Source of the DNA: Candidatus Symbiothrix sp.
GTDB lineage: Bacteria > Bacteroidota > Bacteroidia > Bacteroidales > Azobacteroidaceae
Assembly (NCBI GenBank): GCA_031270525.1
Contig: JAISXN010000229.1
Location: 1 to 6,392 of the forward strand
DNA: 6,392 nucleotides
Direction: 5' to 3'
Each line of letters begins with the position of its first letter. Position 1 is the stretch's first letter. The translations under genes and the position numbers were made by a program. The notes beneath the pieces are model-generated. The model did no database searches. It saw only the letters and a list, made by a program, of their open reading frames with translations, and was not told where the DNA came from. Below are positions 1 to 6,392 of the stretch, in pieces.

Positions 1-2020
1 CCGCTTCCCCTTTATTAATCGATTTTCTCTCAAATTGGCGTAATTCTTTTGCCGGAAAATGACCTGCTTCCGGATATTTGATATATATCTGAGAAACTTC
101 ATCTCCATCCTTTTCGCCAACATTTCTAACTTTCAGTACGGCATTGACGGTTTCACCCGTATGATAAACTTTTTGCGGCTGCAATACCCATTGGTAATCG
201 AATTTTGTGTAACTCAAACCAAAACCGAATGGATACAAAGCTTTTCCCTTGAAATATTTATAAGTGCGGTTCGACATATCATAATCTTCAAAACCGGGCA
301 AATCGGAATCATTTTCATAAAAAGTAACCGGCAAATGTCCGGAAGGATTGTAGTTGCCAAAAAGAACATCGGCAATGGCTTTTCCGGAAAATTCGCCTCC
401 GTACCAGGAATTGAGGATGGCATCCAGATTTTCCGCTTCCCAGGGAATTGCGATAGCGCTACCTGTCATCATGACGAAGACAACCGGTTTTCCGGCGTTT
501 TTCAGCGCTTTCATTAAATCGGTCTGAACCTGGGGCAATAAAATAGAAGTGCGGTCGCCTTTGTAAAAACCTTTCACATCGACATTCATTTCTTCGCCTT
601 CAATGCGGGGCGAAATTCCGCCTACATAGATAATAAGGTCTGCATCCTTGACATTTTTGATTGTAGAGGCAAAAGATTTTGGCGTTTCACCATAGTAATC
701 AATTACCGTATCCGAATAAATTTTCACGTTTTTGCCCAATACTTCTTTTATTCCATCCAAAGGCGTAATAATCCGGCTTGGAAAACCGTTGTAGTTGCCT
801 AATTGCACATCCGGCCGGTTGATATTGGGACCAAGTATTGCCACTTTTTTCAAAGTTTCTTTGTTTAACGGCAAAATACCGTTGTTTTTCAGCAACACGA
901 GGGACTGCCGCGACATTTTCAACGCCAGGTCTTTGTGCTGTTTAGCTTCCAGGACAGTCGAGTCGATTTTGGAATACGGTATTATTTCTGCGGGGTCGAA
1001 CATGCCCAGCCGGAAACGGATTTGGAACAGTCTCCGCAGGGAAACGTCGATTTGCGCTTCGGTGATAATTCCATCGGCAACAGCGCGTTTGAGCCCAAAA
1101 TATGCTTCGCGTCCGCAATCGACATCCGTACCGTGGTAAACGGCGTCGGCTGCCGCAGTTGCCGAATTGGGATGGGTTTTATGTGTCTTGTAAAAATTGT
1201 CGATAGCCCCGCAATCGGATGTAACGTAACCGGTAAATCCCCAATCTTCGCGGAGAATGTCAATCATCAGTTTGTCGTTGCCGCAACAGGGTTGTCCTTC
1301 AAAAGCATTGTAAGCGCACATCACGCCGGCGACATCATTGTCTACCAGCACTTTGAATGCAGGCAAATAAGTATCCCAAAGATCGTAGTTGCTTACTTTC
1401 ACATTGAAAGTATGGCGATTGGATTCCGGTCCGCTGTGAACCGCATAATGTTTGGCGCAACCGGCGGCTTTCAGGTAATTTTTGTCGTCGCCTTGCAGCC
1501 CTTGTACGAAATTTTTACCTAAAGCGGCGGTCAGATAAGGATCTTCGCCGTATGTTTCTTGTCCGCGTCCCCAGCGCGGATCGCGGAAAATATTGATGTT
1601 TGGTGTCCAATAAGTCAAGCCGTGGTAAATCCGGTAATCTTTTTTCGCCTGGGCGGTATTGTAAATCGCCCTTCCTTCTTCGGCGGTGTAATCGCCCATT
1701 TGTTTGATTGCATCGACGTCCCAGCCGGCAGCCATTCCAATCGCTTGCGGATATACGGTGACTTTATATTCCGTACGGCCGACGCCGTGCAGGCATTCAT
1801 TCCACCAATCATACGGCGGAATAGCCAAACGGTCGACAGCAGGGGTCTTATTCAACATTTGTGCAATTTTTTCGTCTAATGTCAGACGTGAAACCAAATC
1901 GGCTGCACGCGCCTCAATGGATAAGGCAGGATTCTGAAACGGATACGTAGAATTTTGGCTTTCAGCGAATTGAAAACCAAAAATAAATAATAAGAGTAGC
2001 CAAAAAATGTTTGTTTTCAT
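1..2020 (-). CDS. Secreted glycoside hydrolase family 3 enzyme, probable beta-xylosidase/beta-glucosidase (3' end outside window)
   Basis: 673 codons are open from the ATG at 2020 to the window edge, without frameshift at the places checked. GH3 enzymes remove single sugars from the non-reducing ends of beta-linked glycans by a retaining mechanism. The N-terminus (K2, then a hydrophobic stretch at residues 5-18) looks like a Sec signal peptide; no lipobox cysteine is seen, so periplasmic or secreted. The barrel domain spans about 35-290: YDWWNECLHGV (70-80), FRDPRWGRG (145-153), AKHY (189-192) and TSDCGAI (267-273), where Asp269 is the expected nucleophile. The alpha/beta sandwich follows, with IEGEE (473-477) containing the probable acid/base Glu. 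A fibronectin-III-like domain begins after about 600, and the visible sequence ends in its PAKELRQFERK segment, so perhaps 30-60 residues are missing. The WWNE-LHGV motif favours the xylosidase branch over BglX-type glucosidases, but the substrate is inferred. Confidence 0.95.
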   Translation of the reverse strand, partial: MKTNIFWLLLLFIFGFQFAESQNSTYPFQNPALSIEARAADLVSRLTLDEKIAQMLNKTPAVDRLAIPPYDWWNECLHGVGRTEYKVTVYPQAIGMAAGWDVDAIKQMGDYTAEEGRAIYNTAQAKKDYRIYHGLTYWTPNINIFRDPRWGRGQETYGEDPYLTAALGKNFVQGLQGDDKNYLKAAGCAKHYAVHSGPESNRHTFNVKVSNYDLWDTYLPAFKVLVDNDVAGVMCAYNAFEGQPCCGNDKLMIDILREDWGFTGYVTSDCGAIDNFYKTHKTHPNSATAAADAVYHGTDVDCGREAYFGLKRAVADGIITEAQIDVSLRRLFQIRFRLGMFDPAEIIPYSKIDSTVLEAKQHKDLALKMSRQSLVLLKNNGILPLNKETLKKVAILGPNINRPDVQLGNYNGFPSRIITPLDGIKEVLGKNVKIYSDTVIDYYGETPKSFASTIKNVKDADLIIYVGGISPRIEGEEMNVDVKGFYKGDRTSILLPQVQTDLMKALKNAGKPVVFVMMTGSAIAIPWEAENLDAILNSWYGGEFSGKAIADVLFGNYNPSGHLPVTFYENDSDLPGFEDYDMSNRTYKYFKGKALYPFGFGLSYTKFDYQWVLQPQKVYHTGETVNAVLKVRNVGEKDGDEVSQIYIKYPEAGHFPAKELRQFERKSINKGEA

Positions 2021-2061
2021 AAATAATTATATTATAATAAATGTGTAATAAAAAAATTTCA
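2021..2061. other. AT-rich spacer between the polyphosphate kinase and GH3 genes
   Basis: Only 3 of these 41 bases are G or C. The spacer lies between two genes read leftward. It could hold a promoter for the GH3 gene: read leftward it contains TATAAT at 2036-2031 and several TA-rich steps. No exact TAnnTTTG element with a TTTG partner at 19-21 bp is present, however, and no stem-loop terminator is visible. Co-transcription of the two genes is therefore as likely as independent initiation. Confidence 0.35.
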
Positions 2062-4104
2062 CTATCCGATTAATTTGTAAATTTCTTTTTGAGCGCGGAT
2101 TTCTTTTCCTTTTTCGGGAACGGGAAAGAATACATTATTCATATTTTCATCCATCAGACAAGCTTTTACATTATCTCTCAACTGGATGTTCAAGATGGAA
2201 ATGATTGTCTTTTTTATTTCTGTGTCCAATACCGGAAAAGTTGTTTCAATACGCCGGTACAAATTTCGTTTCATCCAGTCGGCGGAAGTCAGATACAAAT
2301 TTTCTTTGCCTCCGTGGTAGAAATACCAAATCCGGGAATGTTCCAGGTACATGTCCACCAACCGGATAATGCGGATATTACGGCTGTAAGATTGATTCGG
2401 TTTCAGGCAACATACTCCTCTGATTATCAGATCGGTTTTTACTCCGGCTTCACTTGCCCTGTACAGTTCATTAATCATTATGGAATCTTGTAAACCATTC
2501 ATTTTTAGAATGATATGAGCTTTTTTGCCGGCTTTTGCAGCTTCTATTTCCTGCTGTATCATTTGATTCAGGTTAGGAATCAAATTGAATTGTGTAACCC
2601 AGAGTTTATCGAAATATACGTTTCTGTTTCGTGTTTCAAGGACTTCAAATAAACAAATGATTTCTCTCGTCAACGTTTTGTCTGAAGTCAGAATAGCCAT
2701 GTCGGAATAGACCCTTGCTGTTTTTTCATTGAAATTACCTGTACTCAGATAGGCGTAGGACTGGCGTTTCTTCTCCGAACCTTTTTCGATGACTAAGGCT
2801 ACTTTAGCGTGTACTTTCAAACCGGGAATGCTGTAAATAATCTTGATGCCTGCATTTTTCATCATTTCGGAAGTAGAAAGATTATTTTCTTCGTCGAAAC
2901 GCGCTTTCAGTTCGACGAAAACGGTTACTTTTTTCCCATTTTTAGCCGCATTAATCAGATTGGTAATGATTTCGGAATCCTGGGCGACCCGGTATTGGGT
3001 TACCATGATTTCGTCCACGCCGGGATTGGTGGAAGCCTCCATCAGGAAACGGATAAAATAATCGAAAGTATGATAGGGATAATGAACAAAAATGTCCTTT
3101 TTCCGGATAATGGGAAATAGCCAATCGGCTTTGTCTAATTCGGGAATCCGAGAGGGCGTTTGCGCCTGCACTTCCAATTCTTTTCCGGCCGGATTGGGCA
3201 ATTTAACCAAATCTTCCATATTTAAATGAACACGGTCGGGAATTAAATCTTCCGGAACGATATCGAATGTTTCAATCAAGTACCGGAGACATTCGAGCGG
3301 CATCTGTTTGTCATAAACGAACCGGCTCACATCGCCTATTTTCCGCTTTTTAACTTTTTCCTTAATCGTCTGTACCAAATTTTTGTCGGCTGCATTGTCG
3401 TCGATAAAAATATCGGCGTCGCGGGAAATTTTAATATTGTAACTGCCTTCGATCGTGTATCCGGTGAAAATTTCGGAAAGATTGGCAGAAATCACATCTT
3501 CCACAAACATATAATAATAGGTGTCTCCGATGCGCGGAAGTTCGATGAAGCGCGGCACTTTCGCATAAGGAATCTTGTTGAGCGCGTAAAAAATTTCTCC
3601 GGTATCTTTTTTCCGGAGTTGGGCGACCTGGTACAAACGATTGTCGCGGATAAAAACCCGGATATCTTCTTTCAAGAGCATCACCGGCTGGAGGAAAGGA
3701 AAAATTTCTTCTATGAAATATTCTTTGATAAATTCGCGGTGTTCCGGCTTCGGTTGGGCGTTCATATAAAGAACGATTTTATTTTTTGCGAGTTCGGGAA
3801 GAATCTCATCATTGAAACTGTGGAAAAATTCTTGCTGCTGACGAGTCACTTCCTGTTTGATTTCATCCAAAATCTGTTCGGCTTCGGCCGGATCTTCCTC
3901 CGAATGAACCTTTTGCATAATGGCGCTCCGGTGTTCCGCCACCCTGATTTTATAAAATTCTTCGAGATTCGAGGCATATATGGAAAGGAATTTGATTCTT
4001 TCATAAACAGGCAAAGTTAAGTCTTCCGATTCGAGTAGAACCCGGTAATTAAATGACAACCAACTGATATCTCTATTGAAATAAGAATACATTTTCCTTT
4101 TCAT
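2062..4104 (-). CDS. ppk1: Polyphosphate kinase 1 (PPK1)
   Basis: A full-length 680-residue PPK1 (E. coli enzyme 688). It reversibly transfers the gamma-phosphate of ATP to a growing inorganic polyphosphate chain through a phosphohistidine. The N-terminal domain opens with FNRDISWLSFN (9-19) and has the adenine-contacting SNLEEF (45-50, Asn46). The head domain runs to about 320. The two phospholipase-D-like C-terminal domains carry TQYRVA (Arg372), KARFDEENN (Arg402), LKVHAK (His432, equivalent to the phosphorylated His435 of E. coli), IRGVCCL (Arg562) and EHSRIWYF (His589, equivalent to His592). All key residues are intact, so it should be active. The start at M1 leaves a 51-bp divergent gap to the phosphoesterase gene. 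M5 (ATG at 4092) is an alternative, since homology begins near residue 6. The GH3 gene follows 41 bp downstream on the same strand. Confidence 0.98.
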   Translation of the reverse strand: MKRKMYSYFNRDISWLSFNYRVLLESEDLTLPVYERIKFLSIYASNLEEFYKIRVAEHRSAIMQKVHSEEDPAEAEQILDEIKQEVTRQQQEFFHSFNDEILPELAKNKIVLYMNAQPKPEHREFIKEYFIEEIFPFLQPVMLLKEDIRVFIRDNRLYQVAQLRKKDTGEIFYALNKIPYAKVPRFIELPRIGDTYYYMFVEDVISANLSEIFTGYTIEGSYNIKISRDADIFIDDNAADKNLVQTIKEKVKKRKIGDVSRFVYDKQMPLECLRYLIETFDIVPEDLIPDRVHLNMEDLVKLPNPAGKELEVQAQTPSRIPELDKADWLFPIIRKKDIFVHYPYHTFDYFIRFLMEASTNPGVDEIMVTQYRVAQDSEIITNLINAAKNGKKVTVFVELKARFDEENNLSTSEMMKNAGIKIIYSIPGLKVHAKVALVIEKGSEKKRQSYAYLSTGNFNEKTARVYSDMAILTSDKTLTREIICLFEVLETRNRNVYFDKLWVTQFNLIPNLNQMIQQEIEAAKAGKKAHIILKMNGLQDSIMINELYRASEAGVKTDLIIRGVCCLKPNQSYSRNIRIIRLVDMYLEHSRIWYFYHGGKENLYLTSADWMKRNLYRRIETTFPVLDTEIKKTIISILNIQLRDNVKACLMDENMNNVFFPVPEKGKEIRAQKEIYKLIG

Positions 4105-4135
4105 TTCGTACTTGACCGTAAAATTATTACTTTTG
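4104..4135 (+). promoter_or_regulatory. Candidate Bacteroidota-type promoter for the phosphoesterase gene and operon
   Basis: TACTTTTG at 4128-4135 is an exact match to the -7 consensus TAnnTTTG. TTTC at 4104-4107 lies 20 bp upstream and matches the -33 TTTG at 3 of 4 bases. The start codon is at 4156, which allows a leader of roughly 15 nt. The -33 element touches the start codon of the divergent polyphosphate kinase gene, and the -7 element is one base from the -7 candidate on the other strand, so the two promoters would overlap. No Shine-Dalgarno sequence precedes either start, as is usual in this phylum. Confidence 0.5.
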
Positions 4136-4150
4136 TTTCAAAAAATCAAC
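4119..4150 (-). promoter_or_regulatory. Candidate Bacteroidota-type promoter for the polyphosphate kinase gene
   Basis: Read leftward, TAATTTTA at 4126-4119 matches the -7 consensus TAnnTTTG at all but the last base. A GTTG at 4150-4147 sits exactly 20 bp upstream and matches the -33 TTTG at 3 of 4 bases. The -7 element ends 14 bp before the ATG at 4104, so the leader would be very short. Both elements are imperfect, and the region is AT-rich enough for chance matches. Confidence 0.35.
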
Positions 4151-4155
4151 ATTTT

Positions 4156-4653
4156 ATGCAAAAAATTGGAATACTTTCGGATACACATGGTTGTTGGGAT
4201 GAGAAATTTGCCGAATATTTCTCCGAATGTGATGAAATCTGGCATGCGGGAGACATCGGCAGTGAAGAAGTTTTGACCCGTTTGGAAGCCGTCAGACCGG
4301 TAAGAGCCGTTTATGGAAACATAGATAGTCATGTTATCCGGAGTTTGTGTCCTGAAATTTTGCGGTTTAAGGTAGAAGACGTCGAGGTTTTGCTGACACA
4401 TATCGGCGGTTATCCCGGAAGATACGAACCGAAAATCAGGAAAGAGATTTATGCTTCTCCGGTTCAACTTTTTGTGTGCGGACATTCCCACATATTGAAA
4501 GTCATGTATGATAAAAGTTTGCGGATGCTTTGCGTGAATCCCGGCGCTGCCGGCCGGTACGGATTTCATAACGTGCGAACGCTCGTGCGTTTAGTGATTG
4601 ATGGGGATAAAATCAGGGATTTGGAGGTGATTGAATTGAGAATGGAGAATTAA
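4156..4653 (+). CDS. YfcE/MJ0936-type metallophosphoesterase (calcineurin-like)
   Basis: 165 residues, a minimal single-domain calcineurin-like phosphoesterase with no signal peptide, so cytoplasmic. The dinuclear metal ligands are all present: SDTHG (Asp9, His11), HAGDIGS (Asp33), YGNID (Asn55, with Asp57), LTHIGG (His82) and CGHSH (His110, His112). The closing NPGAAGR (128-134) is typical of the YfcE family. Characterised members hydrolyse phosphodiester bonds of artificial substrates in a Mn/Ni-dependent way; the natural substrate is generally unknown, and nothing here identifies it. The start is set by the ATG one residue before the first beta-strand (KIGILSD). It is the first gene of a rightward set, with 22 bp to the aminotransferase gene, and diverges from the polyphosphate kinase gene. 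A phosphate-metabolism link to that neighbour is speculation. Confidence 0.93.
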   Translation: MQKIGILSDTHGCWDEKFAEYFSECDEIWHAGDIGSEEVLTRLEAVRPVRAVYGNIDSHVIRSLCPEILRFKVEDVEVLLTHIGGYPGRYEPKIRKEIYASPVQLFVCGHSHILKVMYDKSLRMLCVNPGAAGRYGFHNVRTLVRLVIDGDKIRDLEVIELRMEN

Positions 4654-4663
4654 AAAATTTATG

Positions 4664-4671
4664 TAATTTTG
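4664..4671 (+). promoter_or_regulatory. Possible -7 element directly ahead of the aminotransferase gene
   Basis: TAATTTTG exactly matches TAnnTTTG and lies in the 22-bp gap after the phosphoesterase stop codon. It ends only 4 bp before the ATG at 4676, so a transcript starting there would be leaderless or nearly so. No TTTG-like -33 element occurs 19-21 bp upstream; the nearest TTG is at 4636-4638, 25 bp away. It may be a weak internal promoter or a chance match, with the gene mainly transcribed from the promoter ahead of 4156. Confidence 0.3.
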
Positions 4672-4675
4672 TCGG

Positions 4676-5803
4676 ATGAAACCTATATTAATGGTAGATT
4701 TAGCTACCCAATACCGAAAGATGAAAGCCGAAATGGACGCTGCGATTTCGAAAGTGATTTGTTCCGGCGAATATATCAATGGAAAAATTGTGCAGGATTT
4801 TTCTTTAGACCTTGCGGCTTATACCGGGGCGAAGTATGTGATTCCATGCGCAAACGGGACAGATGCAATTCAGATTGCATTGATGGCTTTGGGATTGCAG
4901 GCCGGAGATGAGGTAATTATTCCGGATTTTACATACGTTGCTGCCGCAGAAGTGATTGCATTACTGAAACTAAGACCTGTTCCTGTAGATGTTGATCCTT
5001 TGACTTTCAATATCGATATCAAAAAAATATCCCCAGCTCTTTCTTTGAAAACCAAAGCAATTATTCCCGTACATCTTTTCGGACAATGTTCCGATATGGC
5101 TCCTGTTTTGAAGATTGCCAAAGAAAACGCTTTGTATGTTATCGAAGACAATGCCCAAAGTATCGGTTCGGTTTACACATTCCCGAACGGAGACCGGCAA
5201 CAGGCCGGAACTATCGGTGATATAGGCACGTTGTCTTTTTTCCCGACTAAAAACTTGAGTTGTTATGGCGATGGCGGCGCCCTGTTGACAAATAATGAGG
5301 CTTTAGCGCAAAAAATGCAAATGATTGCTTCGCATGGGCAGTCCCGGAAATATTATCATGAAGTAATTGGTTGCAATTCACGTTTGGATACGCTTCAGGC
5401 GGCCATATTGAGCGTAAAATTGCCTTATTTAAATACCTACATTCAATCGCGTCAAAAAGTAGCGCAGGCTTATAATGATGCTTTGAAAGTGAGAGCAGAT
5501 TTGTATGAAATTCCCGAATGTATTCCGGCTTCAACGCATGTATATCACCAATATACGCTCAAAGTGAAACAAAACAAGCGGGACGATTTGCAGAAATACC
5601 TGAAAGAAAAAGGGGTTCCGACAATGATTTATTATCCAACTCCTTTGCACAAACAACCGGCTTTCAGAGGGGTAATCCGAATCGGAAGCGATTTGAGTGA
5701 GACCGAAAAACTCTGTAAGTCGGTACTCTCTTTGCCGATTCACACGAAACTCGATGAGGAACAAATTCATTACATCACCGATTTATTAGTTAATTATGAA
5801 TAA
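4676..5803 (+). CDS. wbpE: DegT/DnrJ/EryC1/StrS-family PLP aminotransferase, probable UDP-3-oxo-GlcNAcA 3-aminotransferase (WbpE/WlbC type)
   Basis: 375 residues, a complete fold-type I sugar aminotransferase. Motifs in order: CANGTDA (58-64, PLP phosphate contact), DFTYVA (84-89), IEDNAQS (156-162, Asp158 facing the pyridine nitrogen), SFFPTKNL (187-194, Lys192 as the Schiff-base lysine), CYGDGGA (196-202) and CNSRLD (233-238). The C-terminal part has [12 protein letters not shown] (319-330). The order and wording of these motifs resemble Pseudomonas WbpE and Bordetella WlbC, which use glutamate to aminate C3 of UDP-2-acetamido-3-oxo-glucuronate. The overlap with a WbpD-like acetyltransferase gene strongly supports a 3-amino-sugar role. 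Whether the sugar is the uronic acid or unoxidised UDP-GlcNAc cannot be read from this gene. The ATG at 4676 is chosen because family homology starts at about residue 4; Met6 is less likely. Confidence 0.93.
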   Translation: MKPILMVDLATQYRKMKAEMDAAISKVICSGEYINGKIVQDFSLDLAAYTGAKYVIPCANGTDAIQIALMALGLQAGDEVIIPDFTYVAAAEVIALLKLRPVPVDVDPLTFNIDIKKISPALSLKTKAIIPVHLFGQCSDMAPVLKIAKENALYVIEDNAQSIGSVYTFPNGDRQQAGTIGDIGTLSFFPTKNLSCYGDGGALLTNNEALAQKMQMIASHGQSRKYYHEVIGCNSRLDTLQAAILSVKLPYLNTYIQSRQKVAQAYNDALKVRADLYEIPECIPASTHVYHQYTLKVKQNKRDDLQKYLKEKGVPTMIYYPTPLHKQPAFRGVIRIGSDLSETEKLCKSVLSLPIHTKLDEEQIHYITDLLVNYE

Positions 5804-6299
5804 TTATCAAGCGCATCCGACGGCAGTCATTGATGAAGGCGCCGAAATCGGAAACGGAACAAAAATCTGGCATTTTTCGCATATCATGTCCGGATCGACA
5901 ATCGGCGAAAACTGCAATATCGGACAAAATGTCGTTATTTCCCCGAAAGTAAGTATAGGCAATAACGTCAAAGTGCAGAATAATGTTTCTGTATATACGG
6001 GCGTTACATGTGAAAACGATGTTTTCCTCGGACCCAGTTGCGTATTCACCAATATTTTGAATCCCCGGAGTTTTATTTCCCGGAAAGACGAGTTTAAACC
6101 GACTTTGGTAAAGCAAGGCGCAAGTATCGGGGCTAATGCTACGATTCTCTGTGGTATAACCATTGGCGAATATGCCATGATTGGGGCTGGAGCGGTAGTC
6201 ACAAAAGATGTGCCGTCTTTTGCGCTGATTGTTGGGAATCCGGGAAGGCAGATCGGCAGGGTTGATAAAGAAGGGAATACCGTTACTGCATCTGTTTGA
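5796..6299 (+). CDS. wbpD: Left-handed beta-helix sugar-nucleotide N-acetyltransferase (WbpD/WlbB type)
   Basis: 167 residues with hexapeptide repeats along most of the chain (for example [30 protein letters not shown]), forming a trimeric acetyl-CoA-dependent acetyltransferase. IWHFSHI (24-30), QNNVSVY (61-67), [10 protein letters not shown] (77-86), [12 protein letters not shown] (89-100) and [12 protein letters not shown] (103-114) are characteristic of WbpD/WlbB, which acetylates the 3-amino group of UDP-GlcNAc(3N)A to give UDP-2,3-diacetamido-2,3-dideoxyglucuronate for O-antigen. Asn86 is in the active-site region of the family. The start overlaps the aminotransferase end by 8 bp, suggesting translational coupling. 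The protein stops soon after NPGRQIGR (148-155). From memory, family members continue some 20-35 residues beyond this point with a cysteine-containing tail, so this copy looks short. Its end overlaps a convergent gene by 17 bp. Confidence 0.93.
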   Translation: MNNYQAHPTAVIDEGAEIGNGTKIWHFSHIMSGSTIGENCNIGQNVVISPKVSIGNNVKVQNNVSVYTGVTCENDVFLGPSCVFTNILNPRSFISRKDEFKPTLVKQGASIGANATILCGITIGEYAMIGAGAVVTKDVPSFALIVGNPGRQIGRVDKEGNTVTASV

Positions 6300-6392
6300 T
6301 TTGTTCGGGTGATAGTTCGGTTATTCTTGAAAGAATGTCTATAGATAGTCCTTCTTTCAAACTGTTTTTTACAATTTTCAATATTCCTTTTT
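6283..6392 (-). CDS. C-terminal end of a possible Rpn/PD-(D/E)XK nuclease-transposase family protein (partial)
   Basis: Read leftward from the right edge, 35 codons stay open to a TAA at 6285-6283. The peptide ends with [19 protein letters not shown] followed by [10 protein letters not shown] helix of the form '[21 protein letters not shown]' is the usual C-terminal signature of Rpn-like recombination-promoting nuclease/putative transposase proteins, which are common as accessory genes in Bacteroidota. The catalytic PD-(D/E)XK core would lie beyond the window, so function and intactness cannot be judged. The gene converges on the acetyltransferase gene and overlaps its last 17 bp. The assignment rests on a short, low-complexity match and could be wrong, although an open frame with this motif is unlikely to be chance. 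Confidence 0.6.
   Translation of the reverse strand, partial: KGILKIVKNSLKEGLSIDILSRITELSPEQIKQMQ
6327..6370 (+). terminator. Possible weak rho-independent terminator after the acetyltransferase gene
   Basis: TTGAAAGAA (6327-6335) and TTCTTTCAA (6352-6360) form a perfect 9-bp inverted repeat around a 16-base loop, followed by ACTG and a run of six T (6365-6370). It begins 28 bp after the acetyltransferase stop codon, a suitable place. Against it, the stem holds only two G-C pairs, and the whole element lies inside the coding sequence of the convergent gene, so it may be accidental. Confidence 0.3.

Noticed and set aside
59..517. 152-codon open frame on the + strand opposite the GH3 gene
   Set aside because: It is antisense to the sandwich and fibronectin-III-like parts of the GH3 gene; its composition is unlike a real protein and no promoter precedes it.
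935..1522. 195-codon open frame on the + strand opposite the GH3 gene
   Set aside because: It is fully antisense to an intact GH3 domain with catalytic motifs and shows no recognisable family features; it is a by-product of the codon use on the other strand.
4086..4104. Shine-Dalgarno-like AAGGA between the two possible polyphosphate kinase starts
   Set aside because: It lies only 4 bases before the second ATG and is part of Lys/Arg codons; Shine-Dalgarno use is weak in this phylum, so it does not decide the start.
4138..4569. 143-codon open frame on the - strand across the phosphoesterase gene and divergent region
   Set aside because: The + strand frame has every metallophosphoesterase motif; the antisense frame has none of any family.
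4669..4911. 80-codon + strand frame starting 7 bp before the aminotransferase start
   Set aside because: It is out of frame with the aminotransferase gene, has no family resemblance, and is covered by the well-supported gene.
5807..6202. 131-codon open frame on the - strand opposite the acetyltransferase gene
   Set aside because: It is an antisense reflection of the hexapeptide-repeat coding sequence; repeated isoleucine-glycine codons keep the other strand open.
5796..6299. Regularly spaced short repeats in the acetyltransferase gene
   Set aside because: They reflect the protein's hexapeptide beta-helix, not a DNA repeat or CRISPR-like array; the nucleotide sequences of the units differ.

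Overview
The window looks like ordinary chromosomal DNA of a Bacteroidota bacterium, most likely of the order Bacteroidales. The evidence is moderate G+C, start codons without Shine-Dalgarno sequences, TAnnTTTG-type -7 promoter elements just ahead of genes, and closely packed proteins of types common in that group (a secreted GH3 glycosidase, PPK1, a YfcE-type phosphoesterase, a WbpE/WbpD nucleotide-sugar pair). The genus cannot be fixed from the sequence alone.

Layout. The left part (1-4104) is read leftward. A complete polyphosphate kinase gene (2062-4104) is followed after a 41-bp AT-rich gap by a secreted GH3 beta-xylosidase/beta-glucosidase gene, which starts at 2020 and runs off the left edge just before its expected C-terminus. 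The right part (4156-6299) is read rightward: a YfcE-type metallophosphoesterase, a PLP sugar aminotransferase of the WbpE/WlbC type, and a left-handed beta-helix N-acetyltransferase of the WbpD/WlbB type. The two halves diverge from a 51-bp intergenic region (4105-4155) that appears to hold two back-to-back promoters. At the right edge, the last 35 codons of a leftward gene (6283-6392) overlap the acetyltransferase end by 17 bp. Its residues resemble the C-terminal helices of Rpn/PD-(D/E)XK nuclease-transposase family proteins.

How the genes work together. The aminotransferase and acetyltransferase overlap by 8 bp and should catalyse consecutive steps, placing and then acetylating a 3-amino group on a UDP-GlcNAc-derived sugar, probably the uronic acid, for a surface polysaccharide. 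The dehydrogenases that would make the 3-keto substrate are not in the window. PPK1 makes inorganic polyphosphate from ATP. The divergent phosphoesterase is too generic to tie firmly to it. The GH3 enzyme belongs to plant-polysaccharide degradation and shows no obvious functional link to PPK1.

I found no tRNA, rRNA, CRISPR array, complete mobile element or riboswitch, and nothing that amounts to a new system. The points most worth a second look are the short, apparently lost C-terminal tail of the acetyltransferase next to the nuclease-like gene, and the compact divergent promoter region.
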